A stretch of 64,000 nt of DNA, taken from positions 496,001 through 560,000 of the forward strand of contig JAUIRK010000207.1 in the NCBI GenBank assembly GCA_030549495.1, in the 5' to 3' direction. The notes under the pieces are model-generated. The model worked only from the letters and a program-made list of their open reading frames with translations, had not been told where the DNA came from and searched no databases. Both the position numbers and the translations under genes were made by a program. Positions 24,101-34,439 of the stretch are shown here, in pieces (within the stretch, counting starts at the first letter, position 1; the number at the start of each line of letters is the position of its first letter). This DNA comes from Nectonema munidae (lineage: Eukaryota > Nematomorpha > Nectonematoida > Nectonematidae).

Positions 24101-25208
24101 GATTTTTGAAGTTATAGAGTTGAGCCAAGTGACATCAAATTTTAAAAATTAAACTAAATAAATTTAAAATATTTTTTGGCAAAATTGATAAAACACACTT
24201 ATTGATTAAATCGACAATATCGATAATACTTTTCCCTAAAATTAATTTTTTTATTGATTTGTTTTAACGATATCTTTACCTTATATCGTGAAAGCTATAA
24301 GAGAGCTATAAGAGATTACATTATTCAAAAATATAAATCTTTGCTTTTAACGCAATCCAAATTCCTATTTTGTATACTTCAAATGAAGCCCGTTCTGTAT
24401 CTTCATGAGTGCATAATGTGTTTGTTATTGATCTAACATTGAAGAAAATAATGAATGCTCCGTATAGTAGTCGTAACTAATCCAAAGAACTTATCTAATT
24501 GGTGAGTGATACGAATTTATTCTCTCAGTGATATTTAGATACCAGTTGGTGAATACAAAAACTGATGCTACAAAAACAAAATATCTAAAAAGAAAAAATA
24601 GAATCTGTCTAAGGTGATTTCAGAAGAATGTAAAAAGAAAAAAGTTGGTTTGAGTAGAAATCATACATTCGAAGTGTTTGAAAGTGGAATTTATCCTTTT
24701 GAACTCGCCCATTCAGAATTTAGCGATCTGAAATTCGTCCATCTGGGATGAAACCATATTTAGTTAATTATTATTTCTTTGAATCGTTTTAAATAGAATG
24801 TGATGAGACATTTACTTTTAAACATACCAAAATAATTGTTTTGCCTCAAATAAATAATTGCATATTGTTATGTTCGACTGGTTCGGAGAGTATATAAAAG
24901 ATAAAAGAAAATTTTTGAGAGTAAGTTTGTAAAAATGGCTGCCTTTGACACTGAAGTAATGTTAGAAACAAATTCAGATCTACCATTGAAGTGCTGGAGA
25001 TATTGAAAACATCAACATCAAGGGTTAGACAAAGTTTCAAAAAAGGCAAAATCAAAGTTCAGAAGGCTAAAGCCATAAAAAAAACAAACTACTATAAGTT
25101 TCAGAATTTTTTGAAATATTTTATTTATTGCTTTGTCGAACTCTTCTTGGCTTCGATGTGTATCCGTAAATAAAATTTGTTTTGAAACCATAAATTTCTT
25201 ATCTAGAA
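24101..25208. other. AT-rich spacer
   Basis: A basic ORF piece (VLEILKTSTSRVRQSFKKGK, 24988 on) is open but not recognised. No other feature. Confidence 0.35.
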
Positions 25209-25216
25209 GAATTTTC

Positions 25217-25547
25217 GGTATAATGTTGCACTATTCGTGCATAAGACTAACTCCAGTAGAAAAAAGACTTGACTTTTCAGTAAAATCCACGTGAATCTTC
25301 ATTTTTTGAGTTGAATCCTTCAATTTATCCATGATTCTTCGATCCTAAGAGTTCTTTTTTATTTGCTTATTAGTTAGTTTTAGAGACCAGTTGGTAGATG
25401 TTTCATTCATCGAAGCTACGTAAAAAATCAATTTACAAAACTTTGTTAAAAATCAGCAATATCCAACTAATCAAAAATTTCTAATTTCTTAAAGTTTCTC
25501 CACTGAATCTCTATATTCGACTTGTGCACGGATAGTGCAACATTACC
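25217..25547. mobile_element. MITE with GG ends and 8-bp TSD, family member 1
   Basis: 331 bp. Left end GGTATAATGTTGCACTATTC, right end GGATAGTGCAACATTACC (inverted). Perfect 8-bp duplication GAATTTTC (25209-25216 and 25548-25555). Same termini as the hairpin element at 54529. The interior is unrelated AT-rich DNA without an ORF. Superfamily is unclear: 8-bp duplications suit hAT, P or Merlin, and GG ends favour Merlin. Confidence 0.9.
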
Positions 25548-25555
25548 GAATTTTC

Positions 25556-26827
25556 TTGATGGAATATCCTACCTCTCAATCTAAAATAAGTTTTTGTCTG
25601 ACATGAGTGCTTGCCAATCAATTTTAAATTTCAAAACTGTCAAAAGCAGTTCTCAAATGTCAAAGAAAGAAGGAAAGAAATTTTATTGAACACTGAATAT
25701 TTAGAATAAACTTCAAATACACGTAAAATAAAACTGAAGTAATCACTTTTTCTAGGGGTCATAAATGAACGCTTGCAAGGCATATATAAGAAATACAAGA
25801 TTGCAAGTAGTACACATTGTAAAAAATAAACAAGGCATATACAATCAGAAAGTGTAAAAAAGTTATATCTATTTGTTATAAGAATAATATATATTCAGAG
25901 TATCAAATATGGGGCTTATAAATTACTATTGTATCATAAATGAGGAATTGAGATTTTTACTTGTTTAAAGTTTCATATTCTTTTAAAAAAAACATAACCG
26001 TCATAATAACACAATAAAAGCCAAACTCAAAATTGATCTAAACTTTCATTTTACAGCAAAAGTGTTGCTATTGCTAAGTAGAATATTCGCATAATCTGTT
26101 TGCAGTGTGGAGAAACTTTCGGGTTTATGTCGCACAATTTTTTTAAATTTTACATTTAATTCATGAAAGAATCAAGATTGTTGATAAATAAATGAACTGT
26201 GAAAGTACCCTCATATGTTGTCTTATACTTGTACAACTTTAAGCGTGCCAAGAAATAGGAAAGTTTGAGAAACACTGCTCGTATTAAATTAGACAACCAA
26301 CATTTACTCATATCATGCTACGCATCTGAAATATATTTCTTCTTTCACAAAATGAAAGTAGTTCTGATTGAACTATAAACTGATAAGCTGAAAATTTGCA
26401 GTGTGAGATGTCGGCCTCCACTGGTCTTTATTTCTTTGTGTAAGCGGTGTCTCTTAAAATGGGTTGCGTCTAGAAAATTTTGGTTTCCGTTACGAATGTG
26501 CCTAGTTTAAAATGAAAATTCATCATTCAGAATCTTTTATCAAGTCAAATATATCGACATTAAAAAAATTAAGAAAGTAAGATAAGATTTCGTAGGCTTC
26601 TTAAAAAGTAAAGTAAGATAAGTCTAAAGTTTACACAATGTCACTTGATACGATTCCCAAGTACAGACTATGAGAAAAACTCTTTCACTGGATTCAGCAA
26701 GAAAAAGAAAAAGAAGAAGATTTATTTTGCAAAAAAATATAATAAAGGAAAATATAATATATATATATATATAATAAAAGATTATTTATAACAATATAAA
26801 ATAAATAAGATTTATAGCCAGCTGTAT
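25556..26827. other. AT-rich spacer with (AT)n
   Basis: Contains an (AT)n run at about 26752-26775 and hAT-like ends at about 26104 (CAGTGTGGAGAAAC) and 26278 (GTTTGAGAAACACTG) without matching duplications. No gene. Confidence 0.4.
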
Positions 26828-27600
26828 ATTTTTTTTTTTTTTTGCGGAATATTCAAAAGGCTAAAAAGCCGCTTGAATGAAATAACCCTATACGCAATTA
26901 TTTGAAATAAACGTAAAATAAACAAAACATACATCTAAAAACGATATATATTATATATACAGAAGAATATTTAAACAGAGCATTAATAAGCACAAGTAGA
27001 ATGTTAGAAGTGTAGATGTATTGTAAAAATATACAAAAAAGTATCATGGATATTTCAAGTTATGTACGAAGACAGACGCAGCAATTTCTTATCTAACAAT
27101 TCGAGTTGTATTGATTTATGTATATACTTGTTTCATTGTTTTGTTGAAAAGACTGATGGATATAATAAATATGTTGGATGTATTGGAAAGAAAAGAGTTC
27201 CAACAACGTGGTACTTTATATTTCATAGATTGAATAGCAAACTTATTTTTGTAGAAAGGCACGGTCGCCATGTTATTATTGCGTAATATATGCCTAGTAT
27301 TTTCAAAGCTAAAACTCAGTTAAGAGTCAAATATTGAAGGCAAACGACGATTCAAAAGCTTGTAGGTGAAAAATGCTAAATTATAAGAAAACTTATAGAA
27401 AAGTTGTGTTTTATGTGAGAAGGCTTTGACATTAAAGATATTTATAAGAATTTTCTTTTGAGACTTATAAAGAAGTAAAGAAATATTTTGGTTGCCCCAT
27501 ATCAGTATACAATAATTGATATAAGGTTGAAAAAAAGAATTATTCAATAAAAGTTTGATATCTAAAGGGGAAAAGAATTTCAAGTGTTTTAGCACACCTA
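26828..27600 (-). mobile_element. Non-LTR (LINE) reverse transcriptase 3' fragment
   Basis: On - the frame reads FFSPLDIKLLLNNSFFQPYI, NYCILIWGNQNISLLL, FNVKAFSHKTQLFYKF and FTYKLLNRRLPSIF (27595-27320). It continues, after one frame change, TRHILRNNNMATVPFYKNKF and AIQSMKYKVPRCWNSF (to about 27080). The 'NYCILIWGN', 'F-YKLLN-RLP-IF' and 'WNSLP'-like blocks are the end of a LINE ORF2 of the CR1/Nimb-like type. A poly-T run at about 26829-26843, poly-A on this strand, probably marks the 3' tail. It is strongly 5'-truncated. Confidence 0.7.
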
Positions 27601-28685
27601 CAATTTTACATAGTTTAGTGTTGGTATATGAAATGTGTTGATTCTAGTTAAGTGTATCAAAATAAAAATAATACAATTAAAAAATTAAATATAGACTTAT
27701 GCATATTCATATATCTATACTATATACGCCTTATTTGAAACAAACAATGTTAAAGTAAAAAAATAAAATCCTAGATACACAAATCACTGCTTTGTAAAAA
27801 ATATAACAACTAAGTCTAAAGCATGGTATATGTATTGATCAGTCACAAATTGCTTTAAAATTAACAATCACAAATAGTATATCTCTTCCATTGATTTACT
27901 TTTTTGGAATTTGATTTGAAGGCGTTCATGAGGATTTGATTCCATGAATTTTAAGTTTGCGGATGAAAGGAATAACATTGGAAGAATATATTTAACAAAA
28001 CTATTGATTGGAGCAAGAAAAGCAATTTTCTATAAGACAAGGAATATCATATGTTTTTACTATTATATTTTTAATATAATTGATTGAGAGGAATTTTATG
28101 TTAATGCATCAACTCTGTTACATTTATGTTTGTTAAATCTTTCAGTAACATCGGAATTGGAATAAATAAGTTTGATTTTGTCCTTGTAACATGTCGATAC
28201 AATTCCTAATTGAATTTGAACATATGTGCTTCATTGAAAGGAAATAAAGCATCAAAAAAATCATGTAAATAGAGCAAGAGCTTATATGTATAAATATCAT
28301 GTATTTTTATCATATAAAATTAGCTACTCCTATGTTTATTATATTTTAAGTTTAATATCTTCTTTTGTAAAATAAATATCCTTTCAGCATTTTTGTGCGC
28401 CCATTATTTTCACATCCACAAGAAGATATAGTTCAAATGAATTTCGAAAACAGATGGATTAATTTGTTGCAAAAAGCATCAATCTGGTCATTCCAAATAA
28501 GCTTATTGCCGAAAATAATACCCAAAAAATTAAATCAAAATATTTTCTTTTATTTTAATAATAAACTTTTCTGTTTTTTAAGCGCTCCTTGGGCTTTCAT
28601 CCGCTCTACAAAGCGCATTATTTTATTCTTTTTCACCATATGTTAATTATATATTATAATGCTTATGATCTGTGCATGTATTATT
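27601..28685. other. AT-rich spacer
   Basis: No gene or element ends are recognised. Confidence 0.4.
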
Positions 28686-28872
28686 ATTGCCATTTTTACT
28701 TCAATTATCATTTTTTCGTTCTAATTGTCTTTTTTAAGTTTTAAAATGAATCGAAAAAAGACTATTTAGATTTGGAAAAAAACAATTAGAACTTAGAAAG
28801 ATAAATTAAAATTGGAAAAAGACAATTTTGAACGAAAAAGAGACAATTTAAAAAGAAAAATGGTATATCTTG
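28686..28872. repeat. Foldback repeat with about 20-bp subunits, copy C
   Basis: Left GCCATTTTTACTTCAATTAT and right GAAAAATGGTATAT are inverted ends. Between them sit tandem TTCTAATTGTCTTTTTTAAG-like units and their reverse complements (AAAAAGACAATTTTGAACGA). Same family as 6510-6715 and 12326-12450. Confidence 0.75.
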
Positions 28873-29882
28873 CCATATTCCTTTTTGATATTCATTCTGC
28901 TATTGTAAATAAATTTACTTCTACTTCTTATTCCAGTTACAAGTAAGAATAGATTTTAACCGGTGAACAAGAATTGGTCGAAAGTAATAATGGGTGAATG
29001 GGCTAGGAGCAACTAACTTATCTTGTAAATCAAAAATATGTTCTAGGAATTATCACATTCACCAATTTGTCGCGTCCAAAGAAAGTATCGCATTCGACTA
29101 ATTGTCTTTTAGCCAATTGCGATTTTAGCGTGTGAAACAGTGTCTCGGGTCGTGATGAGGAAAAAACATTGAGTGCTGAGATTAAAGTTAAGGTTGGGGT
29201 TGTAAAAAATATTTTATCTTATATATCAATATATTGACAGGAAAAATAGAGAATAAAGTGAATCAATTTATTAGAAAAAAAAATTAAAAAAAGTAAAGAT
29301 TCATGAATTAATTGTAAATATTTGTTTTATATTGTTAGTTTTTCTATAGTTAATTTTTTTTTGCGATATTATTAATAAACCCATAGAGGTTAACTTGTTT
29401 TAAAATAAATTAGCTACCTGCATAGTGGATCTTCTCTATACAGGTAGAGAGTTGTCTTAGTTTCACTAAAATGTTTATGTTTGAATCTAATCGAATGAAA
29501 CACACTACGTTTGCTTACCTGGGAAAAGGAAAGGAATAAAAGCCAATCACGGCTTCTATCTCCTAATTACTTCTGTTCTCCCTAATTAGAAAAAATTGAT
29601 ATATATATATCGTTATGTGCTCATATTAAAATAGAAACTTTTGTGGGCTGCTTTTGTTGAAATTTCTGGCCAAGCCACGGTTCCACTTAGAGCCATAATG
29701 TATTAATAAAAGTCATATGAGCAAATGTTCAAGGAAGTGAATGATTTTTCTTTTTAAATGTAAAATCATTTACTTTTTGATTTTTATTAAAATATTCTAG
29801 ATGTATGAAAAGGATGAATCAAAATAGATATAAGATAATTATGGATTTTGAACTACTTGGAAAATGTTTAAAAAAAATTACG
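28873..29882. other. AT-rich spacer
   Basis: No gene. Words around 29050-29110 (CATTCGACTAATTGTC) recur loosely at 1550 and 30480. Confidence 0.4.
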
Positions 29883-30335
29883 TTTTAAATTGTCTTTTAG
29901 TTTTTTTGAACTTGATTAAAATTTTAAGTCTTTTTATTGTAGAAAAAATATGAGCATTTAAATTTTAGTAATTTTATTTTTCAAATTTAATATGATTTTA
30001 TAATTTTAGATGCTAACAAAAGATTCCATTTTACTCCTTATTATAGACAATACTCATTCATCTAATTATCATAAAATTTTTTGATTTAATGGATACTTCA
30101 TGATTGTTTTCATGTTGAATAAAAAAAGTTTTTGGAAATGATATTTTTATCATAATTAGATCAATAAATATTGTGAGATAAAGTGTGAAATGGAATGTTT
30201 AAAATTGTTAGCATCTGAAATTATAAAATCATATTAAATTTGAAAAATAAAATTACTAAAATTTAAATGCTCATATTTCTTCCTAAGACTTAAAATTTTA
30301 ATCAAATATAAAAAAAACTAATAGACAATTTAAAA
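29883..30335. mobile_element. Long terminal-inverted-repeat foldback element
   Basis: The left arm, 29883-30019 (about 137 bp, TTTTAAATTGTCTTTTAG ... GATGCTAACAA), is the reverse complement of the right arm, about 30203-30335, with only scattered differences. Weaker complementarity continues inward, leaving a short loop. AATTGTCTTTT at the ends resembles the 20-bp subunit family. No ORF and no clear target duplication. Confidence 0.8.
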
Positions 30336-30531
30336 GACTAGTTAGGAATCAAAAAAGACAAACTTAAAAAAAGAAAATCTAGACTGAGAAAAAAGTGTTA
30401 GTGAAACAATCTATAACTTTACTATCCTTCATCGTTAAAATACCATGTCATTAGAGTAAATTTACTACTTCATTCAAACAATTATCACATTTGACAAAAT
30501 TGTATTTAGACCAATTGTCATAGATTATTGT

Positions 30532-30694
30532 CAGTGGCGTAGCCAAAAAATGGAAGTTGGGGGGGCATGCAAGGAATTTAGGGGGGCAAGCATATTGGAA
30601 ATAAAATAATTCGTATTTGGAAGGGGGGCAGAAAAAGTATTTGGGGGGGGGGGGGGGCACTGCCCCCTTGCCTCCCCCTCTGGCTACGCCCCTG
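30532..30694. mobile_element. Short MITE with CAGTGGCGTAGCC ends
   Basis: 163 bp, left CAGTGGCGTAGCCA and right TGGCTACGCCCCTG (inverted, 12 of 14). It holds several G-runs (30559-30567, 30644-30658). No clear 8-bp duplication, so the superfamily is not settled. The Pro-rich chance ORF here is a product of the G-runs. Confidence 0.75.
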
Positions 30695-31619
30695 TGCTGT
30701 GGTATGTTATTTAATTTACCAATTTATTGGCATAAGCCACTTCTAATAAATTCAAAATTGATTACATAACTCTTCGCTTTTAGTAACTTTATAGAGGCAA
30801 CTTAAGTAAAATGTTTCCATTTTAAAAATGGAATCGTAGTCATTGATAACAAAGTCGCCTAAAAACTACAGCTTTAGTGATCTATATTGTTAGGTCCCAA
30901 CAAACATCCAAGAAAATAATGTAATGGAAAGCTGAAAACCTGTTAACGTGTGAGAGTAATCCTTTGAAAATGCATTTCAAATCGAAGATAATTATTATTT
31001 GAAAAATTAGACAAACTGAATTAAAGGAGGCATTTAAAAAAAGTAGGCAGAAATAAGTGTTCGCAAAAAGTAAATAACCTATAGAATAAAATTTATAATT
31101 TCAATTTAAAAAAACATACAAAAGTATTCTTAGTGGCATTTGGCATGTAAGGGTTAATATGGCTTCTAAATCTACTATACCGCGTTTATAATGAAGGGAA
31201 TGATATTTTCCACAAAGAAAAAGCGTAAATATAAAGTAATGTATTGTTTTAAGAAAACTTATTTGCTGATATATCAAACTCATTTAAATACAATTATCGC
31301 CACAGATTCCCTTCAAATTCAAGTCATAAAAATATGAAAACAAACTAACCTCTAAAAAGAGAGGATTTTGAATAAAGAAATTTTCAAAGAGCGTCTCAAA
31401 ATTTTTTATATACGCCTTGAAACAATTATTCTCATCTCAATATAGTGGAAATTGGCAAATTAAGATCGACTAATTTGGAACAGTTTACTTGAGAATCAAC
31501 AAACTGGGACGATCGAGCATTAAGCCTTCCTTGCTCATATAGTTGCTCATTTGTGCTTTTCCGAGGAAGCCACGACTCACAAAGTTTACCTGTGCTAGCG
31601 ATTAAATTAAGGTTTACAA
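30695..31619. other. AT-rich spacer
   Basis: No gene is recognised; chance ORFs only. Confidence 0.4.
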
Positions 31620-31757
31620 ATGCCTTCAAACCACAATAAAGTCAGATGCTGTTTGTGCAAACTTCGTGTGGATGGAGGTGAAGCAAATGGCTGCTCTGCA
31701 AAGTACAGAGGTTTGAGCAAACTTTTCATCCAATTAGCATACGTGTCAGGGGATTAG
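31620..31757 (+). CDS. Possible small Cys-containing ORF (45 aa)
   Basis: The ORF reads MPSNHNKVRCCLCKLRVDGG and continues EANGCSAKYRGLSKLFIQL to a TAG at 31755-31757. A C-C-x-C knuckle followed by an amphipathic stretch resembles the first half of a ZAD zinc-binding domain, so it may be a first exon or a broken gene. It lies about 200 bases upstream of the GGYGH gene. I do not recognise it, and no promoter or polyA signal is clearly tied to it. Confidence 0.2.
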   Translation: MPSNHNKVRCCLCKLRVDGGEANGCSAKYRGLSKLFIQLAYVSGD

Positions 31758-31894
31758 TGCAAGCAATTTCTTTTTAGCCACGAGAATCGATTAATCGTTG
31801 AAAGGTGAGGACGCCAATTTAGAAAACTGTACGTAAATGCCTTTCCAGGCCAACACTTATAGTTGATGACGCGCTCTTAGCCATTTTTTCCTGG

Positions 31895-31902
31895 TATTTA
31901 AA
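31895..31902 (+). promoter_or_regulatory. TATA-like box of the GGYGH-repeat gene
   Basis: TATTTAAA lies about 60 bases upstream of the ATG at 31962. This places the start site near 31925-31932, with a leader of about 30-35 bases. Confidence 0.5.
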
Positions 31903-31961
31903 GAAAATGAGATGCCAATAAGTTGCTTATTTTGTGGTGCAACTCTTCATCTCGCTGTGTC

Positions 31962-32348
31962 ATGTATTTTTTCAAGACTATCGTATTTTTGACTCTGTCT
32001 TTCGTGACGTTCATCCTGGCTAAAGGAGGACACTATCATGGCAAAAAGACAGTGACGTATTACAAGGGGCATAAGGTTCATGGCGGATATGGTCATAAAG
32101 GTCACGGTGGTTATGGACATGGGGGTTATGGACATGGCGGATATGGACATGGCGGATATGGACATGGCGGATATGGACATGGGGGTTATGGACATGGGGG
32201 TTATGGACACGGGGGTTATGGACACGGGGGTTATGGACACGGGGGTTATGGACACGGGGGTTATGGAGGTAATGGAGGTGGGTTTGGAGGTTATGGTGGT
32301 TATCCTCCTATTGGCGGCTATGATGTTGGTTATGGATATGGTAAATGA
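31962..32348 (+). CDS. Secreted Gly/His/Tyr-rich protein with GGYGH repeats, single exon
   Basis: A 128-residue ORF starting at the ATG of MYFFKTIVFLTLSFVTFILA, a textbook signal peptide with likely cleavage before KGGHYHGK. An in-frame upstream CTG-type extension is not supported. The mature chain has a His/Lys-rich start (GGHYHGKKTVTYYKGHKVHG), then about eleven GGYGH pentapeptides, then GGYGGNGGGFGGYGGYPPIG and a YDVGYGYGK end. It resembles arthropod cuticle or secreted Gly-rich proteins. His-rich repeats can bind metals or tune pH response; that is inference. It is a stand-alone gene with TATA-like TATTTAAA 60 bases upstream and AATAAA about 95 bases downstream. Confidence 0.85.
   Translation: MYFFKTIVFLTLSFVTFILAKGGHYHGKKTVTYYKGHKVHGGYGHKGHGGYGHGGYGHGGYGHGGYGHGGYGHGGYGHGGYGHGGYGHGGYGHGGYGHGGYGGNGGGFGGYGGYPPIGGYDVGYGYGK
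32095..32266 (+). repeat. 15-bp coding tandem array
   Basis: About eleven copies of a 15-bp unit (GGTTATGGACATGGG and close variants) encode GGYGH. Runs of identical variants (GGCGGATAT..., then GGGGGTTAT...CAC) show recent block duplication of groups of units. Confidence 0.9.
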
Positions 32349-32443
32349 AAAATCTTCTCAGGCTTCAAAATAACCCAGTTGTTGTTGAGAATGTTCTTAC
32401 TCTGCTCTCTGTTTATACTTTTAATTTATCCCACAGTCAATGA

Positions 32444-32449
32444 AATAAA
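32444..32449 (+). terminator. Polyadenylation signal AATAAA of the GGYGH-repeat gene
   Basis: AATAAA in TGAAATAAATTC, about 95 bases past the stop codon. Confidence 0.6.
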
Positions 32450-32459
32450 TTCTTTACAT

Positions 32460-33294
32460 GCCAACTTTCTTAAAATTAATTTTAGTTAAAATCTTTTGGA
32501 ATTAATGGCAAGCTTTTATCTTGGCTTATATTTTTAATAGAAAACACGTAGTCAGTTTGAATGGAATAACATCAAACAGTTTTTTTATCAGTGGAATGAC
32601 ACAGTGTTCTGTGATATGACCATTGTTATGCTTCGTTACAGAACGATTTATATTGTTTATATGATGATCTATAAATTGGGACTTGAGCTTCAACTTATCC
32701 AAGTTAGAATTAGTTCTTCAAATTGGAAAACCAAATTTTGATCAATTCTTTTTACACAAAGTTTACCTGCTATGAGAAATTTTCCTTATTCCGAAAGAAT
32801 GAAAGTTTTGAGCTTACCTTTCACTTTACTATAGAATAAAGAGAAATGAAATGTTTACGATTTTCAACATTGTAAAGAAAAATGTGATAATAAAAGTTAT
32901 TCGAAATATTTATTTTTGTAAATAGATATTACATTAGAAATTCAATAATTTTATGAATAGACTAGATTTGAAAAGGGTATAATATGGGAACTCTTCACTT
33001 TCCCATATGTGACTCAATTTCTATGAACTTTCATATATTATTATTAATGTACCATATTCTTGTGCAAAATTTAATAACATACATTTGACTGGAAGTAGGA
33101 TTTTTATGTTTTATTGATTTTGTAAATAATTTTGACAAATGTCACTAAAGCTCCATTAATATCACTTTTTAATATCAAACTATCAAATTCTTAAAGGGTG
33201 TGCAAAATTTCTTTAAATATATTTGATTGGAAGTATGATTTTTAAATTTTATCTATTTTGTAAATAGGAATTTTTGTGTCTTGCATGGTCTTGG
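32460..33294. other. AT-rich 3' flank of the GGYGH gene
   Basis: A phrase TGCAAAATTTAATAACATACATTTGACTGGAAGTA-like (given here only as position 33064-33100) recurs at about 33200-33236, suggesting a local duplication of roughly 140 bp. No gene. Confidence 0.4.
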
Positions 33295-33302
33295 AAGACC
33301 AC

Positions 33303-33591
33303 CAGTGCCCGCGCTAAAGTTCAAGGGGGCTGAAATGGGGCAAAGAAACCAATTTGCAAAAAATTTATTTCCTATATTACTTTATATCCTATATTACTTT
33401 GCTGAAAAGCATGAAGTACTTCTGTATAAAAACCTATAGAAATCTCATATTATACATACACATACACCAGCATTTATATAAGATTATTGTGTACAATTTT
33501 TTCCTTTAAAAAGTGCATGGGGCAAAACCAAAAATTTTAGTGGGGGGGAGGGGGCACGTGCCCCAAAATTATATAGGTCACGCGGGCACTG
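33303..33591. mobile_element. MITE with CAGTGCCCGCG ends
   Basis: 289 bp, ends CAGTGCCCGCGC and CACGCGGGCACTG. Flanks AAGACCAC (33295-33302) and CAGACCAC (33592-33599) are an 8-bp duplication with one difference, as for hAT. It contains G-runs (33541-33554) and GGCACGTGCCCC (33553-33564). No transposase. Confidence 0.85.
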
Positions 33592-33599
33592 CAGACCAC

Positions 33600-34000
33600 T
33601 AATATATAGTAGAGTCTGGCAAAACCAAGTACTCTTTCTATACTTCAATACTTTTCTTGAGTTTTTGTTCTCCCGCATGGCATTGCCAGACCACTAATAG
33701 TTGGGATTAAAAAATCCAAATCTTACGAACTTTAGGAATTTAGACAACCTCCTCCTCGAACCGTTTTAGCAATTCACTCGAAAATTTTTTGATATAAAAA
33801 AAATAGCAATGTAGAAAATGAGTATTGCAATGTGTGTGCAGTGAGCGCAAACCTGCTAGCAACCTTCCCTTTCTTTTTGTGGTGTCAAGTGTTTAAGAAG
33901 TTGTGTACGCCTTGTTGCTTGCTCCTCTTTTTGTAATGGCGTAAAAGCTGCTACTACGCACGTGAGAACACCAGCTCACCTTTGTTAATGCATGCAGGTA
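33600..34000. other. Spacer leading into a GC-richer stretch
   Basis: No gene. GC content rises from about 33840 towards the candidate ORF at 34219. Confidence 0.35.
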
Positions 34001-34218
34001 AAAAGGGCTCGGTTTCCTCATTTTTAATGCATTACATTCCTTTTCTCTAACAACAGCGTGGTGCTTTGGTGTGGTGTGGTGTAAGTCGCCTTTTACATCA
34101 AATTCAAAGGATTTACTATTGTCTTTTTTTTTTTTTATTTCTTTCTACCCCCTGTTATTCTCTTTTAATTTTGCAGTTTGCGGCTCTTTAAATCCCTTCC
34201 AGTTCTTAGAAACCTCAT

Positions 34219-34431
34219 ATGGATAAAACCATGAAATTAATAAGCTATCGGCAAAAAGATCAAAGCTTGTGCGATGAAATCGCTCCTCATTTGGAAATAT
34301 TGTCAATGTCATTTGTGACACGTTTTTGGGCAGGGAAACTTGACATCTCTAAAAAAACGAATTGTGAATTCTTGCTCTTTATAATTGAATATGTGTGTGT
34401 GTATGAAGAGGTGATGCAAATGTTTTGTTGA
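34219..34431 (+). CDS. Possible hypothetical ORF with upstream splice-like signals
   Basis: A 70-residue ORF (MDKTMKLISYRQKDQSLCDE..., ending VYEEVMQMFC). It is preceded by good-looking acceptors (CTCTAACAACAG at about 34057, TTTTAATTTTGCAG at about 34177) and a donor-like CAGGTAAAA near 34007 in a locally GC-richer stretch. That pattern would fit short 5' non-coding exons and a last exon. No family is recognised; it could equally be chance. Confidence 0.2.
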   Translation: MDKTMKLISYRQKDQSLCDEIAPHLEILSMSFVTRFWAGKLDISKKTNCEFLLFIIEYVCVYEEVMQMFC

Positions 34432-34439
34432 ACGCCGTA

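Noticed and set aside
26104-26278. Possible hAT MITE between CAGTGTGGAG and AACACTG
   Set aside because: The 8-base flanks (TCTGTTTG and CTCGTATT) do not match and the inverted ends agree for only a few bases.
27062-27286. 74-codon ORF on +
   Set aside because: Antisense shadow of the LINE C-terminal region (TRHILRNNN... on the minus strand).
31947-32373. Other-frame repeats (MSITPVSITP, GVMDTGVMDT) over the GGYGH array
   Set aside because: Frame shadows of the 15-bp tandem repeat; the signal peptide supports the GGYGH frame.
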